Source of the DNA: Rhea pennata
Taxonomy: Eukaryota > Chordata > Aves > Rheiformes > Rheidae
NCBI RefSeq assembly: GCF_028389875.1
Contig: NC_084672.1
Span: 8,482,458 to 8,546,457, forward strand
Direction of reading: 5' to 3'
Length of the DNA stretch: 64,000 nt
Positions 1 to 11,400 of this stretch are shown piece by piece; position 1 is the stretch's first letter; every line of letters starts with the position of its first letter. A program made the position numbers and the translations under genes. The notes below the pieces were generated by a model. That model was not told where the DNA came from. It saw only the letters and a program-made list of their open reading frames with translations, and searched no databases.

Positions 1-885
1 TCTACCTTTGCTATCTTTTGCACCAAATCCCAAAGGGAACTTCAGGTGTGACAAGAGCATGTTCTGCCCCATCCCTTGATATTTTGTTAGTCATTTCAGA
101 TACTTCAGAAGAACAGGTCCAGTAATTGGTTTTACTGGGGGAACGACCTCAGAGATAAATGTCATTCTTTTCTTTTCCTCTTTCTATCTTGACTATCCTA
201 TCCTTCAGTTATGACTATCCTTCAGTCATACTGAAGCTGCTGTAAATGAAAGCCTAACAGTGCTGCCATTATAAGTCCTGTTTTTAAACAGTTGATCCTT
301 CAAAAGCAAAGATTCATTTTCTCTCCTCACCACAGTGATGCAGGGTGAAAAAGGTCAGGCACAGGGTACTGTCTAAATTACATCTCCTCCAAATTTTTAA
401 ACATAAACATGAAAACTGTTAAGTAGAGATGGGCCAACAAGACTTCTAAATAATGAGCATTTTACTCTGTGAAGATAGACACAGGACTGGAGTGGAAACC
501 TGACTCTAAAATAAAAAATATTGTAATTTTCCTTTATTGTGCAAACAGTTCTGGCTGGATTTCTACAGTCAGGCTCCTTCAGAATTTGGAAGATACATGA
601 ACCAAATCTGTTTTTGTAATCTATGCTCATAGAAAAAGAAATTATCTCAGCTCCTTCTGAAGAAAGTAGAAATAGTAGAATTTCCAGGAACCTCAGGGAG
701 ACAAAGAGCAGAACACAGTGTCAATAGCTCTACATAAATTTAAGCCTGTGCATAAGCTTTTGGATTCTACTGGGATGAGCAGGTAAGTAATACTGAAGGA
801 AGAGAGAACCAAGAATGAGAGAAAGGAATTTGACCTGCATCACAGATAGATGATCTGCCGATAGAAGAATAGATGTAGGGTAGAC
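1..885. other. non-coding stretch, no gene seen
   Basis: No frame longer than 77 codons and no recognisable domain. The only structure I see is a short compound repeat at 191-240: the 11-mer TATCCTTCAGT occurs at 199-209 and again at 216-226 (17-bp period), GACTATCC occurs at 191-198 and 213-220, and the second copy is followed by ACTGAAG, which can pair back with CTTCAGT. This looks like local slippage, not a functional element. Confidence 0.7.
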
Positions 886-1012
886 CAATGGCACTTAACC
901 TCCCTGTGTCTGGATTTCTTATCCACAAAATGGTAATAATGATACTTGCTTTCGTGAAGTACTTTGAGATCTGTGGTGGGAAAGTGATGTATAGGGATAG
1001 ACTTTGTTATTT
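886..1012 (+). repeat. MIR-type CORE-SINE fragment (ancient)
   Basis: The segment follows the 3' two thirds of a MIR element in sense orientation. It has the CACTTAACCTCCCTGTGTCT block, then a C/T-rich stretch leading into CCACAAAATGGTAATAATGA (MIR: ...CTGTAAAATGGGGATAATAA). It ends in a GTACTTTGAGATCTGTGG block matching the LINE-like tail (GCTTTGAGATC...) of MIR elements found in reptiles and birds. The tRNA-derived head is missing, so the copy is 5' truncated or too decayed to see. It is diverged, as expected for a repeat family that was active long before modern birds. A small open frame at 888-1118 lies on top of it and is not a gene. Confidence 0.82.
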
Positions 1013-2187
1013 CAAGGGGACAGAGAATAGCGTCATAGAACTGGAGTTACACAATAGACAAATATTGCAAGGAAAACAGTGGGAGTCAGTAATATTCCAT
1101 AGTTTGTTGTTGCTTTAATAATATTAGTGGGCTTGCTAATCAGATCCAGTATTTCAGCTTATTACTACATTTCTCTGTTATCAGAGTGAGGATGTAGGAA
1201 AACAATTGTCTGGAAGGAGAACAGAATTGGAGCCAAATAAAATAATCTGATATGGAACAATTAACAGATCCGCTAATTCTATACCTTTTTCCTAGAGAAA
1301 TCCCCAAATACTCTGATGATTTTAAAGATTCACCAATTTTTTCAGCCAGCAGTGACTTTTTTGTAACATAACCACAACTTCCCCTTTGTGGAAACCATTC
1401 TTCCTTTCCACAAATATCTGCACATTTCCCTTGTGAGGATGGCACCTTTCACTTGATTCCACATACGGCTGAGCATTTGTACCCACATCTGCCTCTTGTA
1501 CACAACTCCCAGCCCGGCCCAGGATAAGCTCCTGGGGTAGCCACAGACCCATTGCTGCTGAACCCCAGCCGTTTGCAGGGCTCATGCCTGACTTTGCATG
1601 ATACCTCCTTTCATCTTCCACTGCACTCCATCCCCGTTCTTACTGAAGGAAATTAGAGTGAAATGCAGCAGAGCAGATTAGTATCCATCATGAAGGGATG
1701 TGGGGAATATGCAGTCACACAGCCTGGATGCTTGGCAGCTCCATGTACAACAGGAGAGGAAAATCAAAGTGAGGAGTGCATGCATCAGAAGGACCGCAGC
1801 CGGGGCCCTTTGATTAGTCCATGCAGAGTATGCCTAGAAAAAATCAGAGGGGATTCTCATCTGAACAGTGACACTAAAGTTAGGCCTTAGCTCACACCAG
1901 CACCACCCCAAGCACTTCACATCACCCTGCTTCCTATTAAAAGTGTCAGTCAACTGATCAATGCCCATGGAAGCTGCTAGGCTTATGTAGAAACATGGTG
2001 CCCTGCAGATAGCTGAGGGACAACCACCGTACTATGTGGAGAAAAAAATAGTGCAATGTATTCAGTGCAACAAAGGTCTGTGAGCCAGATGGTGTAAGTC
2101 CAGAGTAAATCTACCAGTGGTAACACACGGTTGTCTGTGGTTTTCTCAGACCTCATGGCTCAAAAAACATCACAGATATTTAGACAT
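1013..2187. other. non-coding stretch, no gene seen
   Basis: Unique-looking sequence with mixed composition. Small frames on the minus strand (1140-1445 and 1322-1621) and plus strand (1663-1890) overlap each other and have no recognisable domain. I see no tandem array, RNA gene or transposon signature here. Confidence 0.65.
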
Positions 2188-2285
2188 TTCTAACTAGGCA
2201 AATCTCTCAGTCTCTGAAGCTCTGAGTTTGTCCATAACAGAGGAATTATTTCCTCCATCACATGTATTTGGAGAGTGCTAGCGGA
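2188..2285 (+). repeat. possible MIR fragment
   Basis: The order of short blocks resembles the MIR core: CTAACTAGGCAAATCTCTCA (MIR: ...GGGCAAGTCACTTAACCTCT), then CTCTGAAGCTCTGAGTTTGT (MIR: CTGAGCCTCAGTTTCCTCAT), then an AT-rich AGGAATTATTTCCTCC segment in the place of the AATGGGGATAATA...CCTACCTC block. The agreement is in order and spacing, with many substitutions, so this is less certain than the copy at about 0.9 kb. Confidence 0.45.
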
Positions 2286-2329
2286 AGGAGAGTTTAGTGA
2301 CCCTCCTTTGCCTCAGGTCCATCTCCTCC

Positions 2330-2735
2330 TGTGCAGAAGGAAGAAACCCAGGCAATGACAGTGAGAAGGCAAAGGAGGAGCATGCACACCCATACCCCTC
2401 TCGCCTGCCTGAGGCGAACCGCCGTCTCTGCTTACCGCCCGCTGCCCTGCCAACTGGAACGCAGGGCCCCAGCCAGCAAATTGCCACCTAACGCGTGCAC
2501 AATCACGGGCATTTCACATAGCTTTCAAAATCCCTGTCTGGATAATAATGGAGCAGGGCTCATCAGGCTAGGCTGTCCAGCTGAGTTAACTACACGGCTG
2601 GAGAACGGTGTTAAGGGCGATGAAGCAGCTGAGAAAAGCGATTCTCCCAGAGTCACTCCACAGACTGCAGAATGGCAGGTTTTGCTACTGGCTCCTTCCC
2701 TCCCTTGCGCTCCCAGGTGCAGCCCCAGGTGAGGT
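2330..2735. promoter_or_regulatory. local CpG-rich patch
   Basis: Between 2402 and 2640 I count 14 CpG dinucleotides (for example GAGGCGAACCGCCG near 2411 and AACGCGTG near 2491), while most of the surrounding kilobases have only scattered CpGs. An open frame of 133 codons spans 2331-2732 (+), with other frames on both strands; this follows from the GC-rich, stop-poor composition and shows no domain. Possible readings are a weak promoter or CpG island, an enhancer kept unmethylated in the germline, or an old GC-rich insertion. I see no TATA box or clear initiator that would fix a start or strand. Confidence 0.3.
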
Positions 2736-3844
2736 GTCCGTGACTCCTTGAGCCGGAGGGTGCTGGGGGACTGGCTTTTTTCTATGCACACCCTCAGGGG
2801 GGTAGATTGGTTTAAGTCTCCCTCTTCGGAACTTTTTCAGCTGCACATGTCTGGCTGTGCAGACCATGGGGGTGTAATGCACTGGCTGGTGGTGCTCCCT
2901 CCAGCCTGCAAACTGGGAGATTTACCACTGCCACAGCCCTTCTCCACAGAACCCGTGCTGCCCTTCCATTTGCACTATCGGACCTTTTTCACCAACCCCC
3001 TTCTTTCACTCCTATTTGACTAAGGAAGAAAGAATCCCTTAAGATAAAATACAGACCATTCCTGTAAAATTTGCAGCACTCCCCCCAAGGCCTTCTCCCC
3101 AAATTGAAACTAAACATAGCAAAAGCCAGTCTTCAAGTTGGAACAAATACAAATAGCATAAATAAAAGCAGGATAAATCAAGCCCATGCCACTCTCATAT
3201 AGTGATACTGATGAGAGGAATCATTGTCCCTCTTTGATGGCACTAAAAGGGCACTTTTATGTACAAAATATACAGAAGGTTCATGGTCACTGAGCAGAGA
3301 TGTTAGCATAAAGCCTGGGGGTAACCTACTGAAATCTTAGCTAATGAAGCTCTACACCATTACGAAGAAACAGCTGCCTAATCTCTTGTGTTCGTGAAAT
3401 CTTCTTTAGACAAGAATGGCAATTTTGGATTCTTTTCTTCCAGAGAGCAAAGTTTTGGTAATACTGCAACTTTTTGTAGATTTGTGTTTGTTTCACTATA
3501 TTATTCTTGGAGGCTGGAGGGGAAATCTAGAAACTCCATTTTGACATTGAATTTGTTATATGAATCTAATTACTTTATTTTGCCATTTTCAAACAAAATA
3601 TTTTGATCTTTCAATTGGTAATTTAATTTGGTTAGAAACTGTCATCCATTTTATTTTGAAAGGAACTCTCAAAACCCAACTAACACTTCTTGTAAAGGGA
3701 CAAAAGAAATGTTTTGCTCAACCTAAGATGATTTTTTTCTCTTTACTTTCAACTTGAAAATAACTGGTTGAAAACAATAAAGAACTGCTACTGCTAGTGA
3801 ACCGAAAATTCAATTACTGGAAAACCTCTTATTCTCATTCCAGT
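2736..3844. other. non-coding stretch with AT-rich TTTTGA-type oligomer tract
   Basis: No gene seen. The part at about 3536-3780 is AT-rich and repeatedly uses TTTTGA, TTTCAA and CAAAA words in both orientations (ATTTTGACATTG, TTTTCAAACAAAATATTTTG, TTTTGAAAGG). A similar vocabulary recurs at about 7185-7260 (TATTTTATTTTGACA, GAAACATTTTGATTTT). This may be decayed fold-back repeat DNA of the same family, but the similarity is low and could be compositional. Confidence 0.4.
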
Positions 3845-3955
3845 ATAAGGTCTTGTCTGCAGAGGGAGGTTAGTGTACAGTGTACTCCAGTATACCTTTA
3901 CAGCCCAACCTATTGTACAGTAAGACCCCCAGATGGATGCCCTCCAATGAGGACA
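3845..3955. repeat. possible decayed hAT-like non-autonomous DNA transposon
   Basis: The run GGTCTTGTCTGCAGAGGGAG, followed by GTTAGTGTACAGT and a downstream CAACCTATTGTACAGTAAGA, resembles the ends and internal half-repeats of short hAT-like elements common in reptile genomes, where GTCTACACAGGGA-type ends flank GTTAGTGCACAGTAAG-type motifs. I cannot see both terminal inverted repeats or an 8-bp target duplication, so this rests on remembered motif shape only. Confidence 0.22.
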
Positions 3956-5216
3956 AAGTAAGTTAGAAGAGTTTCCCTGAGGCAGAATGAGGCTTGACTT
4001 CAACTCATTTTCCTTAGCTTACCTAAGGTCTGAATTGCTATCTGGACATGCCTGTTTCCTTTCATTGGCTACGTAGAGGGTTTGGGCCAACCTTATGCCA
4101 AATCAAATGCCTTAGTGAATAAGACAGAAAGAAGGAATCTTGGCCCTTGATGCACACTGATGTCCCCAAAGGGCTGGGTGGCTAAACGGCATCTCAGGAA
4201 AACTTTGTTCCAGTTGTTCAAGATAGGTGACATAACAAAGTATCAGTTATCAGCATAGTTTAGTACAACAACAATCCCATGAGAAAGGCTGTCTCAGGAA
4301 GGCTTTGGAAATCTAGGATGTGATTTCTCTTGAGCTCCTTCTTGGTCACCTTTTCCAAACCTTGAGGGGTATAGGATGTGGAGAAGATTCAAACGAATAT
4401 CACTATGCCAGGGCCTTTTTCTGGACTGGGATTTGCTATATTGCAGTAGTCTGGGAATAGCTACTTGGGAAGATGTCCCAGACTCAAAGAATGGTATCAT
4501 GGCCAGGGTAATTTTCTGAATGCAGATAGTGATGCTAAACTTGCTACTGGAGTCTTAGTAGTAACTTCTGCATTAGAAGAATGTGATAGTGCATCCAGAA
4601 AATGAGGCTTTTTAAACCTCCCAAACCATTTCACAGACCAAATGATTCCTACTTGTGCTGAAACCTTTCTGCTTCTGACTTGTCCCATGTTCCACCATGT
4701 TTATGGGATGAAACCTTAGACCCATCAATTCCCGTCATCTGGAATGAAGTTTGACAATAGCTGCAAAACCTGCCTAGGGAGACTGTGAATGCAGGCAGCT
4801 GCTGAAGCAACATGGTTGTGACCATGTGGCAGTCCACAAATCTGGCCTGCACACCCACCATCTTTCAAACACACTCGTCGTGCTCCTTTGCTAGCCTGGC
4901 TGATACACCACCAATGCTCTGTCTAGCACAGCTCAATGCCTGGGAGAATGCAGGATGGCAACTGCACTGATGATTTGCTTCTTACACAACTCCTCATCCA
5001 AATCCCATTTTTCCATCATGGGCAGAGAGTCTGCAGGAGGCCAGAGTGGAGGCTCTATTCTGTGAGCGTTACATTGCTGCATCATCCCCACTTGGCTCAG
5101 ATGTCAGGGAGCCAAGTGGCTCCCTGTTCTTTTGGTAGTGTGATAGGAGTGTGAGCTGTTTTCTCTGGTAGCTGGATCTGCCTAATCCAGTGAAATCAAA
5201 GAAAATGCATTGTGCC
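3956..5216. other. non-coding stretch, no gene seen
   Basis: Mixed composition, frames all under 75 codons, on both strands, without domains. I see no tandem repeat or transposon signature. Confidence 0.65.
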
Positions 5217-5280
5217 AAGTCCTGATCCCACTGAAGTCAGTGACATGGCTCCAGCCGACCTCAGTGGGACCAGGATTTAA
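5217..5280. repeat. imperfect inverted repeat (fold-back, MITE-like)
   Basis: The left arm at about 5218-5241 (AAGTCCTGATCCCACTGAAG and a few more bases) pairs with the right arm at about 5256-5279 (ending GTGGGACCAGGATTT), with about 20 of 24 positions matching and a spacer of roughly 14 bases. Short palindromes built on ATCCTGGTCCCATTGAAGTC-type words are a familiar class of old interspersed repeats in turtles, crocodilians and birds. The sequence shows the fold-back directly; the family assignment is from memory. Confidence 0.6.
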
Positions 5281-7045
5281 GCAGCACCATGTAATTCCTG
5301 CAGGCTCCTTGTGTAGTTTTTGAAGCATATGTGCTTTCTCCTTCTACATGCCTATTTGACTTTCACACTCTTGATGGAAATGTGTCTTTATAAATTTACA
5401 AATAGTGCAGCAGCTGTGTGTTTATATAACCTCATTTGAGGGCCACATGTATTCTCACCCTTGTGCTATTAATATTTATACTATCACAACCGCATACACA
5501 CAAATGCTTCAAACACATATACACGTGCATACTGTGGAACAATACGGCGAACAGATTAAGGGCACTTCTTATTTGGTTATGCCTTTAAAAAAATCTATGG
5601 AAAGGCAGATCTAAGTTCCAGAAAGACATTGTGAAGGAACTCTTCATTAGATCCTGGTGACTTTGTGCAAACTTCTATGCTTTTGGACCCTAGTTCCTGC
5701 ACATCAGCACCTCTCCCAGATTTGAAGTTACCTGAGTCCAAAGGATTTTGCTGAGCAAAGTCAGATGTTTCAGGCAGTCAGGAGATAAACTGTTTGAAAG
5801 GCGTGGAAGTGCAAGTAGTTGTCACAGCGAGGCCATAGCTAGGAAGTGGGATTCCTCCTTGCTCCAATGTAGGGAACAGTAGGCAATATGAGTGTCAAAT
5901 GAGGAGCTGCTATTGAATTCCTTCATTTATATCCCATACCAAGCACACTGAAAAGGCAGAAAAGAATAGTTGATGGTATACTTTTAGTGTGCACAGAAAG
6001 GAAGACTCGGTGGAAGTAGTTGGTTCTTGCAGTAAAGAAAGTGCTCACATGTGCTATCACAGCCACTCTGTTTCCAGTTGCCCGTGGTTACCTGACTTCC
6101 TCCTCCACCTCTTCATGGTGGAGAGAGATTCCCAGTGTATTTAATGGACAGGGAAAATAAGAAAAAGGAAAATGTGGGCCTAGAATAAATGTTAAAAATT
6201 CTCTCAAGTAAATGAATATTTTTCTGTTTGGCCTTTTAGATTCTGAGATCTACATTTTTATAGGGAGGTCTGCAAAACAGCAGGTACATTTTTGACCCAC
6301 TGGCAAATTAGAGACACTTTCTATAAGTTTCTTTAATTCATCTTCTTAACTAACCTTGGAGAGTGACTCTAACAGTTGGGCTGTGCCGGAGCTGTACAGG
6401 CGGGGGAAATGCTTTTCTGGGATTTCAACATCCAGGAAGCCCAGCTGCTGGGAATAACAGGCCACTCACTGATGATATTGAGCTGTGGCACCCTCCACTT
6501 ACTGTCATGGGCTGCACCAGGAAATGGACCCTCAGAAAAGATCATGTGAATAACTTTAGTTTGAACAAAACAGTGATATTTTGTCCATGAAAACTGTAGC
6601 ACAGCCCTCATGACCAAGAGTGTGGATAGCCTACACAGAAGGAGTTTTTAGATTGGAAACTCTGGGGTTTGGGCCACTGGCAGGGAGCTGCCTGTCTTGG
6701 GGTACACAACAATATAGCTTCAAATAACAGAATCCTTAGTTTGGGCCTCGTGTTCCAATACTAGCGTCATTCTGCATGTTCGCATCCTAGTATTAGTTCT
6801 TTGCTGTCATCAACATAAAGAATACTGTTTTCAAGAACGTAAGTGTTAATAATTACACCAGAAATATAGAGACTCTTCCAAAAACTTGGACATGCTAAAT
6901 TTGTTACAGATAGGTAGGAATACTGACCACACAAATCCTTTGACTTTTGGCCCTACAAGACTCTGAGTGCTGCAGGCTATTGATAACAGGGCAGATGACT
7001 CCAGCTGCTACTGCTGCCCCAATGACCAGCATAAGGAATGTTGTT
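5281..7045. other. non-coding stretch, no gene seen
   Basis: Contains a small alternating purine-pyrimidine tract at 5513-5532 inside a CA-rich patch (5490-5535). Otherwise unremarkable AT-leaning sequence with frames of at most 82 codons, the two largest being antisense to each other (6363-6590 + and 6369-6617 -), as expected by chance. Confidence 0.65.
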
Positions 7046-7075
7046 TAGAGTGGAGTAAAATAGAGTGGAGTAAAA
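7046..7075 (+). repeat. 15-bp tandem duplication
   Basis: The 15-mer TAGAGTGGAGTAAAA occurs twice head to tail at 7046-7060 and 7061-7075 with no mismatch. This is a short, recent-looking slippage duplication. No neighbouring feature gives it a role. Confidence 0.9.
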
Positions 7076-8035
7076 GCTCTTGGCAGAAATTAGTTTTTCA
7101 GTAAAAAAAAAAACAGAATCAGGATGGTTTAGTCAATCTTCAAATTACTCAACTTGCAACTGCAAATGGAAAAACATACAGCCTAGATATTTTATTTTGA
7201 CAATCTCAAATGAAACATTTTGATTTTCTCATGCTGAAACAACTTGGTATTATTGAATTTGCCTCTGTTTAATTTTCAGTATTCCAAAAGACCAAAACTA
7301 TTTGTCCTGTACTAAATATTAATTCTCTTTTAACTTTCTGCTTTACTAGAGAAATAGGTATAAATGGTCATTTAAGGTTGACCAAGTGCAATTTCTTCTC
7401 TTCACCCCTCCACACACACACTTGATTTTTCCAGCTCAGTCAGTGAACCAGCTCTGCATCAGGGGCCCAGTTCAGACTTTCCCTGCAAGATCCTAGGCCA
7501 AAGACCAAATGCATCAAGGTGTGACTAGGATGGACTGTGTGCTCATTCGCACAGTGTGCATTTGGTAGAGAGCAAGCAGCCTAGGTAAGTCCCCCCACTT
7601 CTTTTTTATAATGAAACTTTGCTGCAAGACCACATGGCCATTCTGATGCCAGCAAGTTCCCTGCAGATGGAGAGAGCAAATAAAAATGTGCATATTTACA
7701 TTATACATGCAGATTAGATAGTGTGCATTCCTCACAGCCTGTCCCTGAAACACCCTCCAAAAGGATCATGGGGGAGAATGCAAAGAAGTGGAATCTAGCT
7801 CAGTTCTCTCATTGTCTCACCCCACACTCATACTCTTTAGCAATATGGACCCCTGGCTGATTAACTCTTTCTAATGCCCTGCCTCCTGGATAAAACTGTC
7901 AGTCCCTGGCAATTCCTACCTCAGTGTAAAAATGCTGCTAAATTCAACAGCCAGGAGAAGTATCTGCAGAACGGTGATGGTAATGAGGGGGAAAATCGTT
8001 ACTGCTTTTCTCAACCTTTGCATCACTTGGTGAAA
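7076..8035. other. non-coding stretch, no gene seen
   Basis: Starts with a short A run (about 7103-7113), followed by AT-rich sequence with TTTTGA words near 7185-7260. No domain-bearing frame. Confidence 0.6.
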
Positions 8036-8062
8036 GTGTGCACGTGCATGCATGTGTATGTG
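8036..8062. repeat. 27-bp alternating purine-pyrimidine tract
   Basis: Every base from 8036 to 8062 alternates purine and pyrimidine, mostly as GTGTGCACGTGCATGCATGT-type steps. Tracts rich in GT/CG alternation can adopt left-handed Z-DNA under negative supercoiling; that is general knowledge, not something the sequence proves. Confidence 0.75.
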
Positions 8063-8412
8063 AGCCTAAAGGGTTACCCAGGCACAGAGCCAAAGCATTG
8101 AGATGGCAAGCTGAAATCCTTCTGTATTCACAAAGAGCTTTTGCAACCAAGTTCCCCTTCAACAGTTCCTCTCATCCCTGAGGCCATCTCTCCAAACATC
8201 CCTCCTCAGAACTCACAAGCCCACTCCCTCTCGTAGCTTATTTCAGCCTCTCTGGCTGCCTCTCTCCAACACCCATCCTTCCTCCTGTCTCACTTTCTTC
8301 TGCAGTTTAGGGGAGCTCCTAGGGCTCTGTAATGCCTTCTGCACTGTCAAGGTTTCTCTGTGTGTGTCTGCTTGTCTCCATTCCTCACTTCGTAAACCCT
8401 TCTGCGCTGTCT
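8063..8412. other. pyrimidine-rich stretch ending in acceptor-like motif
   Basis: From about 8150 to 8311 the plus strand is strongly C/T-biased and ends CTCACTTTCTTCTGCAG at 8289-8305, which has the shape of a strong vertebrate 3' splice site. No convincing exon follows: the downstream frame (8332-8622 +) runs straight through an 18-G run and has no domain. It may be a cryptic acceptor or ordinary polypyrimidine sequence. Confidence 0.4.
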
Positions 8413-8430
8413 GGGGGGGGGGGGGGGGGG
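8413..8430 (+). repeat. poly-G run (18 G)
   Basis: An uninterrupted run of 18 G. It is long enough to fold as a G-quadruplex by itself and is likely polymorphic and hard to sequence, so its exact length should be treated as uncertain. Confidence 0.95.
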
Positions 8431-11400
8431 AGAAGTGCGTTCTTGGAGGGGAGTATGGAGCAAGCATGTGATAGGCCACAAAAAGTCTGCATGGGACAGG
8501 TCAGCTGTAGCTTCTTGGAAAGCAGTAGGAATACAGAAAGGAGAGTAGTATCAAACCTAGTTGTCCCCATGCCATGCAGTTTGGAGCTTGATCTCAAAAA
8601 CATTTGCTTTCGGCTGGGCTAGGCTCTGGATACCTACCCATGGACAGGGTTGCTCAGCCCCTTCTGCAGTGAGACCACAAAGACAAGAGCCTAGGCTGTG
8701 GTGAAACCATCAGCTTCCTCCAGCAGTCCTCTTCTTTAAAAGCCTGAGGCTTGGCCTCCCCCCCATAGCTGGACCTCCTACTCTTGTACAAAAAACAGCA
8801 AAGAGAGAGATCTGAGACCCATCCTTCATTGACATGGCCAGGGTGTCAAGATCCTCTGGGCAGTCAGAAACCATTGCTTGGCTCATGAGGAATAGTCTGC
8901 CTCGGCATACCCACTCCCACACTCATCCATATCTCCTTTCTCACACTGTAGTTCTCAAGTCTGCCCTCCCAAATGCAGTTCCTCCAGGCACTTGTTCTTT
9001 TGTCTCTTCAGCAAGTGGCACGCTCACTCAAACATGCTCCCCTCGCCCTCCCACATAGCTCAGCGTTGCAACTCTCTATTAGTAAGTTATGCCCCATTTC
9101 TCTCCAGGAAATCCTTCCCGCGCTCTGCCAGCTGCCACCTCGCTGACAGATGTTCTGCTCAGGCACACTTTGTCATTTTTACGTAGTAGCAGACTAGTTA
9201 AATATTTCACGCCTTGTGCTGAACTTTTAATGCTCTCAGTCAGAGGGAACGGTGTAGCTAAGCCCAGCATGGGCTGTGCGTGACTTCAGGGCACTGATCC
9301 CTGAACTCTTAGTCTTCTCCCTTACAGGTGGGTCACAGCGCTGCTCTTTGGAAGAAGCTTTCCTTTGAAATAATGTTGAATCCATCCTTTTGTACCGCAA
9401 AGAAAACTGCCTGCACAGTAACTAGCTGCAGTAAAGAGCCTGGCTGAATAAAATATACTGAGGAATGAGAGATTCATGGTGTCTCCTAGGCAGACATATA
9501 AATTATACTTTTTGATATATTTTTAAAGGTGCAGTGTGCCAATTCATATCCATGAAATGTAAATATCTCTAACTTCCTCCATATAGAGAAATCAACAGAC
9601 AAGGAAGAAATTGCTGAGCATTGCAGAATGGGATGGGCAAGATGAATGACTAAAAATAAATGATGGATTCTGGCATGGAGCACGAAGGATTGTAGGATTT
9701 CTTGGGGGATCGTGGATTTTAGGGATTATGAAAAGTCAGGCTTTAGATATTGTGGCATAAGAAGCCTCCTCAGCTCCTTCTGCCAGGTTTTATAATGTTC
9801 TTACTGCCGTGATAGCAGAGCAAATGAAATAAGGCTTAACCTCATAGGGAAGCTAAAACAATGTCCGTATTTCATGTTGCATGCTTACATTCTCCTGTTC
9901 GAAGATCTTGCACATAGCTGTTTTATTCTGTTCTAAATTGGCTCTCACACTACCTTCACCAGCATTATAGCAGGGTTCCTCCAGAATTACATCAAGAAAT
10001 GTGACTAACATCTGTTGCATGTTGTTCGTGATGGATCTTCTTTCTCATGAAGGATATTACAGACTGGACAAAAATAGCTATTTCTGACACTGATTAGCTC
10101 ATCTTACTGTTAGAGATTAAAGCAATAGTAGAAAGAAAAAAAGAAAGAAAGCCTGTTTAAGATCCCAAATCAACACCTGCATGTATGTACAGACTTAAAA
10201 ACAGGAAATTGCTCTTCCATTTTAAAAGATGTTTGAACATCTAGCTCTCGTTCAGTTAGCATATACAATATTGCCCATTCAAAGCCATGGAGCCCATTTG
10301 ACATTTGTGCTGTATCAGTTTTACTTTCAGGCATTGTAATTCTCTGGGAGGACAGTACTAATCATCTTGCACTGTTTTAAGGTGCAGTGAATCAATTCAA
10401 AGAATGGCAAATACACAGTTAAACAACCAGACAATTGCCATCCTAGAAGGTATGAAAACGTATTGATGACCGCAGATTTTATGGCAGTAAAGAAGCACCC
10501 ACCTCATTCACTACATGAGTGAGGCCAACAGATCACCACATTTACAGCATCTTAAATGCAGATCAGGAGTCATTTTGTTTGAAATTGGAGGAAAATAGTA
10601 AAGTCAATGTGGCACAAAATACCGTGCAAGTGTTGCAAATAAAGACTTCAAAGGGCACTAAAGTGCCATTGATTACCTTTGAGAGGTTCTTTAAGTTCTC
10701 AAGTCCAAGATAAAGAACTTGCATATGCACTGTAACGTTAAACCATCATTTCTACATTTCTAATAATCAGTTCTTCTCCAGTAGATGAGTCTAGCCATTC
10801 ACATCCTTTCAGAAGTGTCTAACTAAAGGTACACAAGGAAATCAAAAGAAATTAAAATCTAGTTAAGCTCAACAGTATTATGACTTAAAAAAATTCGTCA
10901 GTGGTCTCTTCTGCAGCTAAGATTTTAATAGGGATTAAGCATACCTATTATTAAAGATAGCTTAATATCTTGCATATCTGGAAAGCCAATGGGAATTCAG
11001 GGGTGACAATAAGATGCCTCATCACCTTTCTCTGTATTTTTATGATATCTCATACTACGACATATTTTATAGAAATAGAATCTAATACACGAAGATCATA
11101 TACTTTTGGGGAGAGGAGGAGAAAATTACACGTTTCTTTGGTAATGGTAACAAGATTGCCGTACAAAGCATTTCAATAGATACTGACTGTAATTTTGAGG
11201 AGGAATTTAGAACAGTGCAGGATGAGCGTGGCATGGGTGAAGTGGCTCTAAACCTGACAGAGCGCAAAATGAAGATGGTGAGTGAAATGGGGAATCATTG
11301 AGATTGTGTGTTTCTGGGCAAGGCCTCTATGAACTGGTACTTCTACCTCTCCTGGAAAGCAGTGACACCCAAAAACACATGGGTCCAGTTTGGAGCATTA

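Noticed and set aside
8332..8622. Open frame with a poly-Gly stretch
   Set aside because: The Gly run is the translation of the 18-G homopolymer; no domain on either side.
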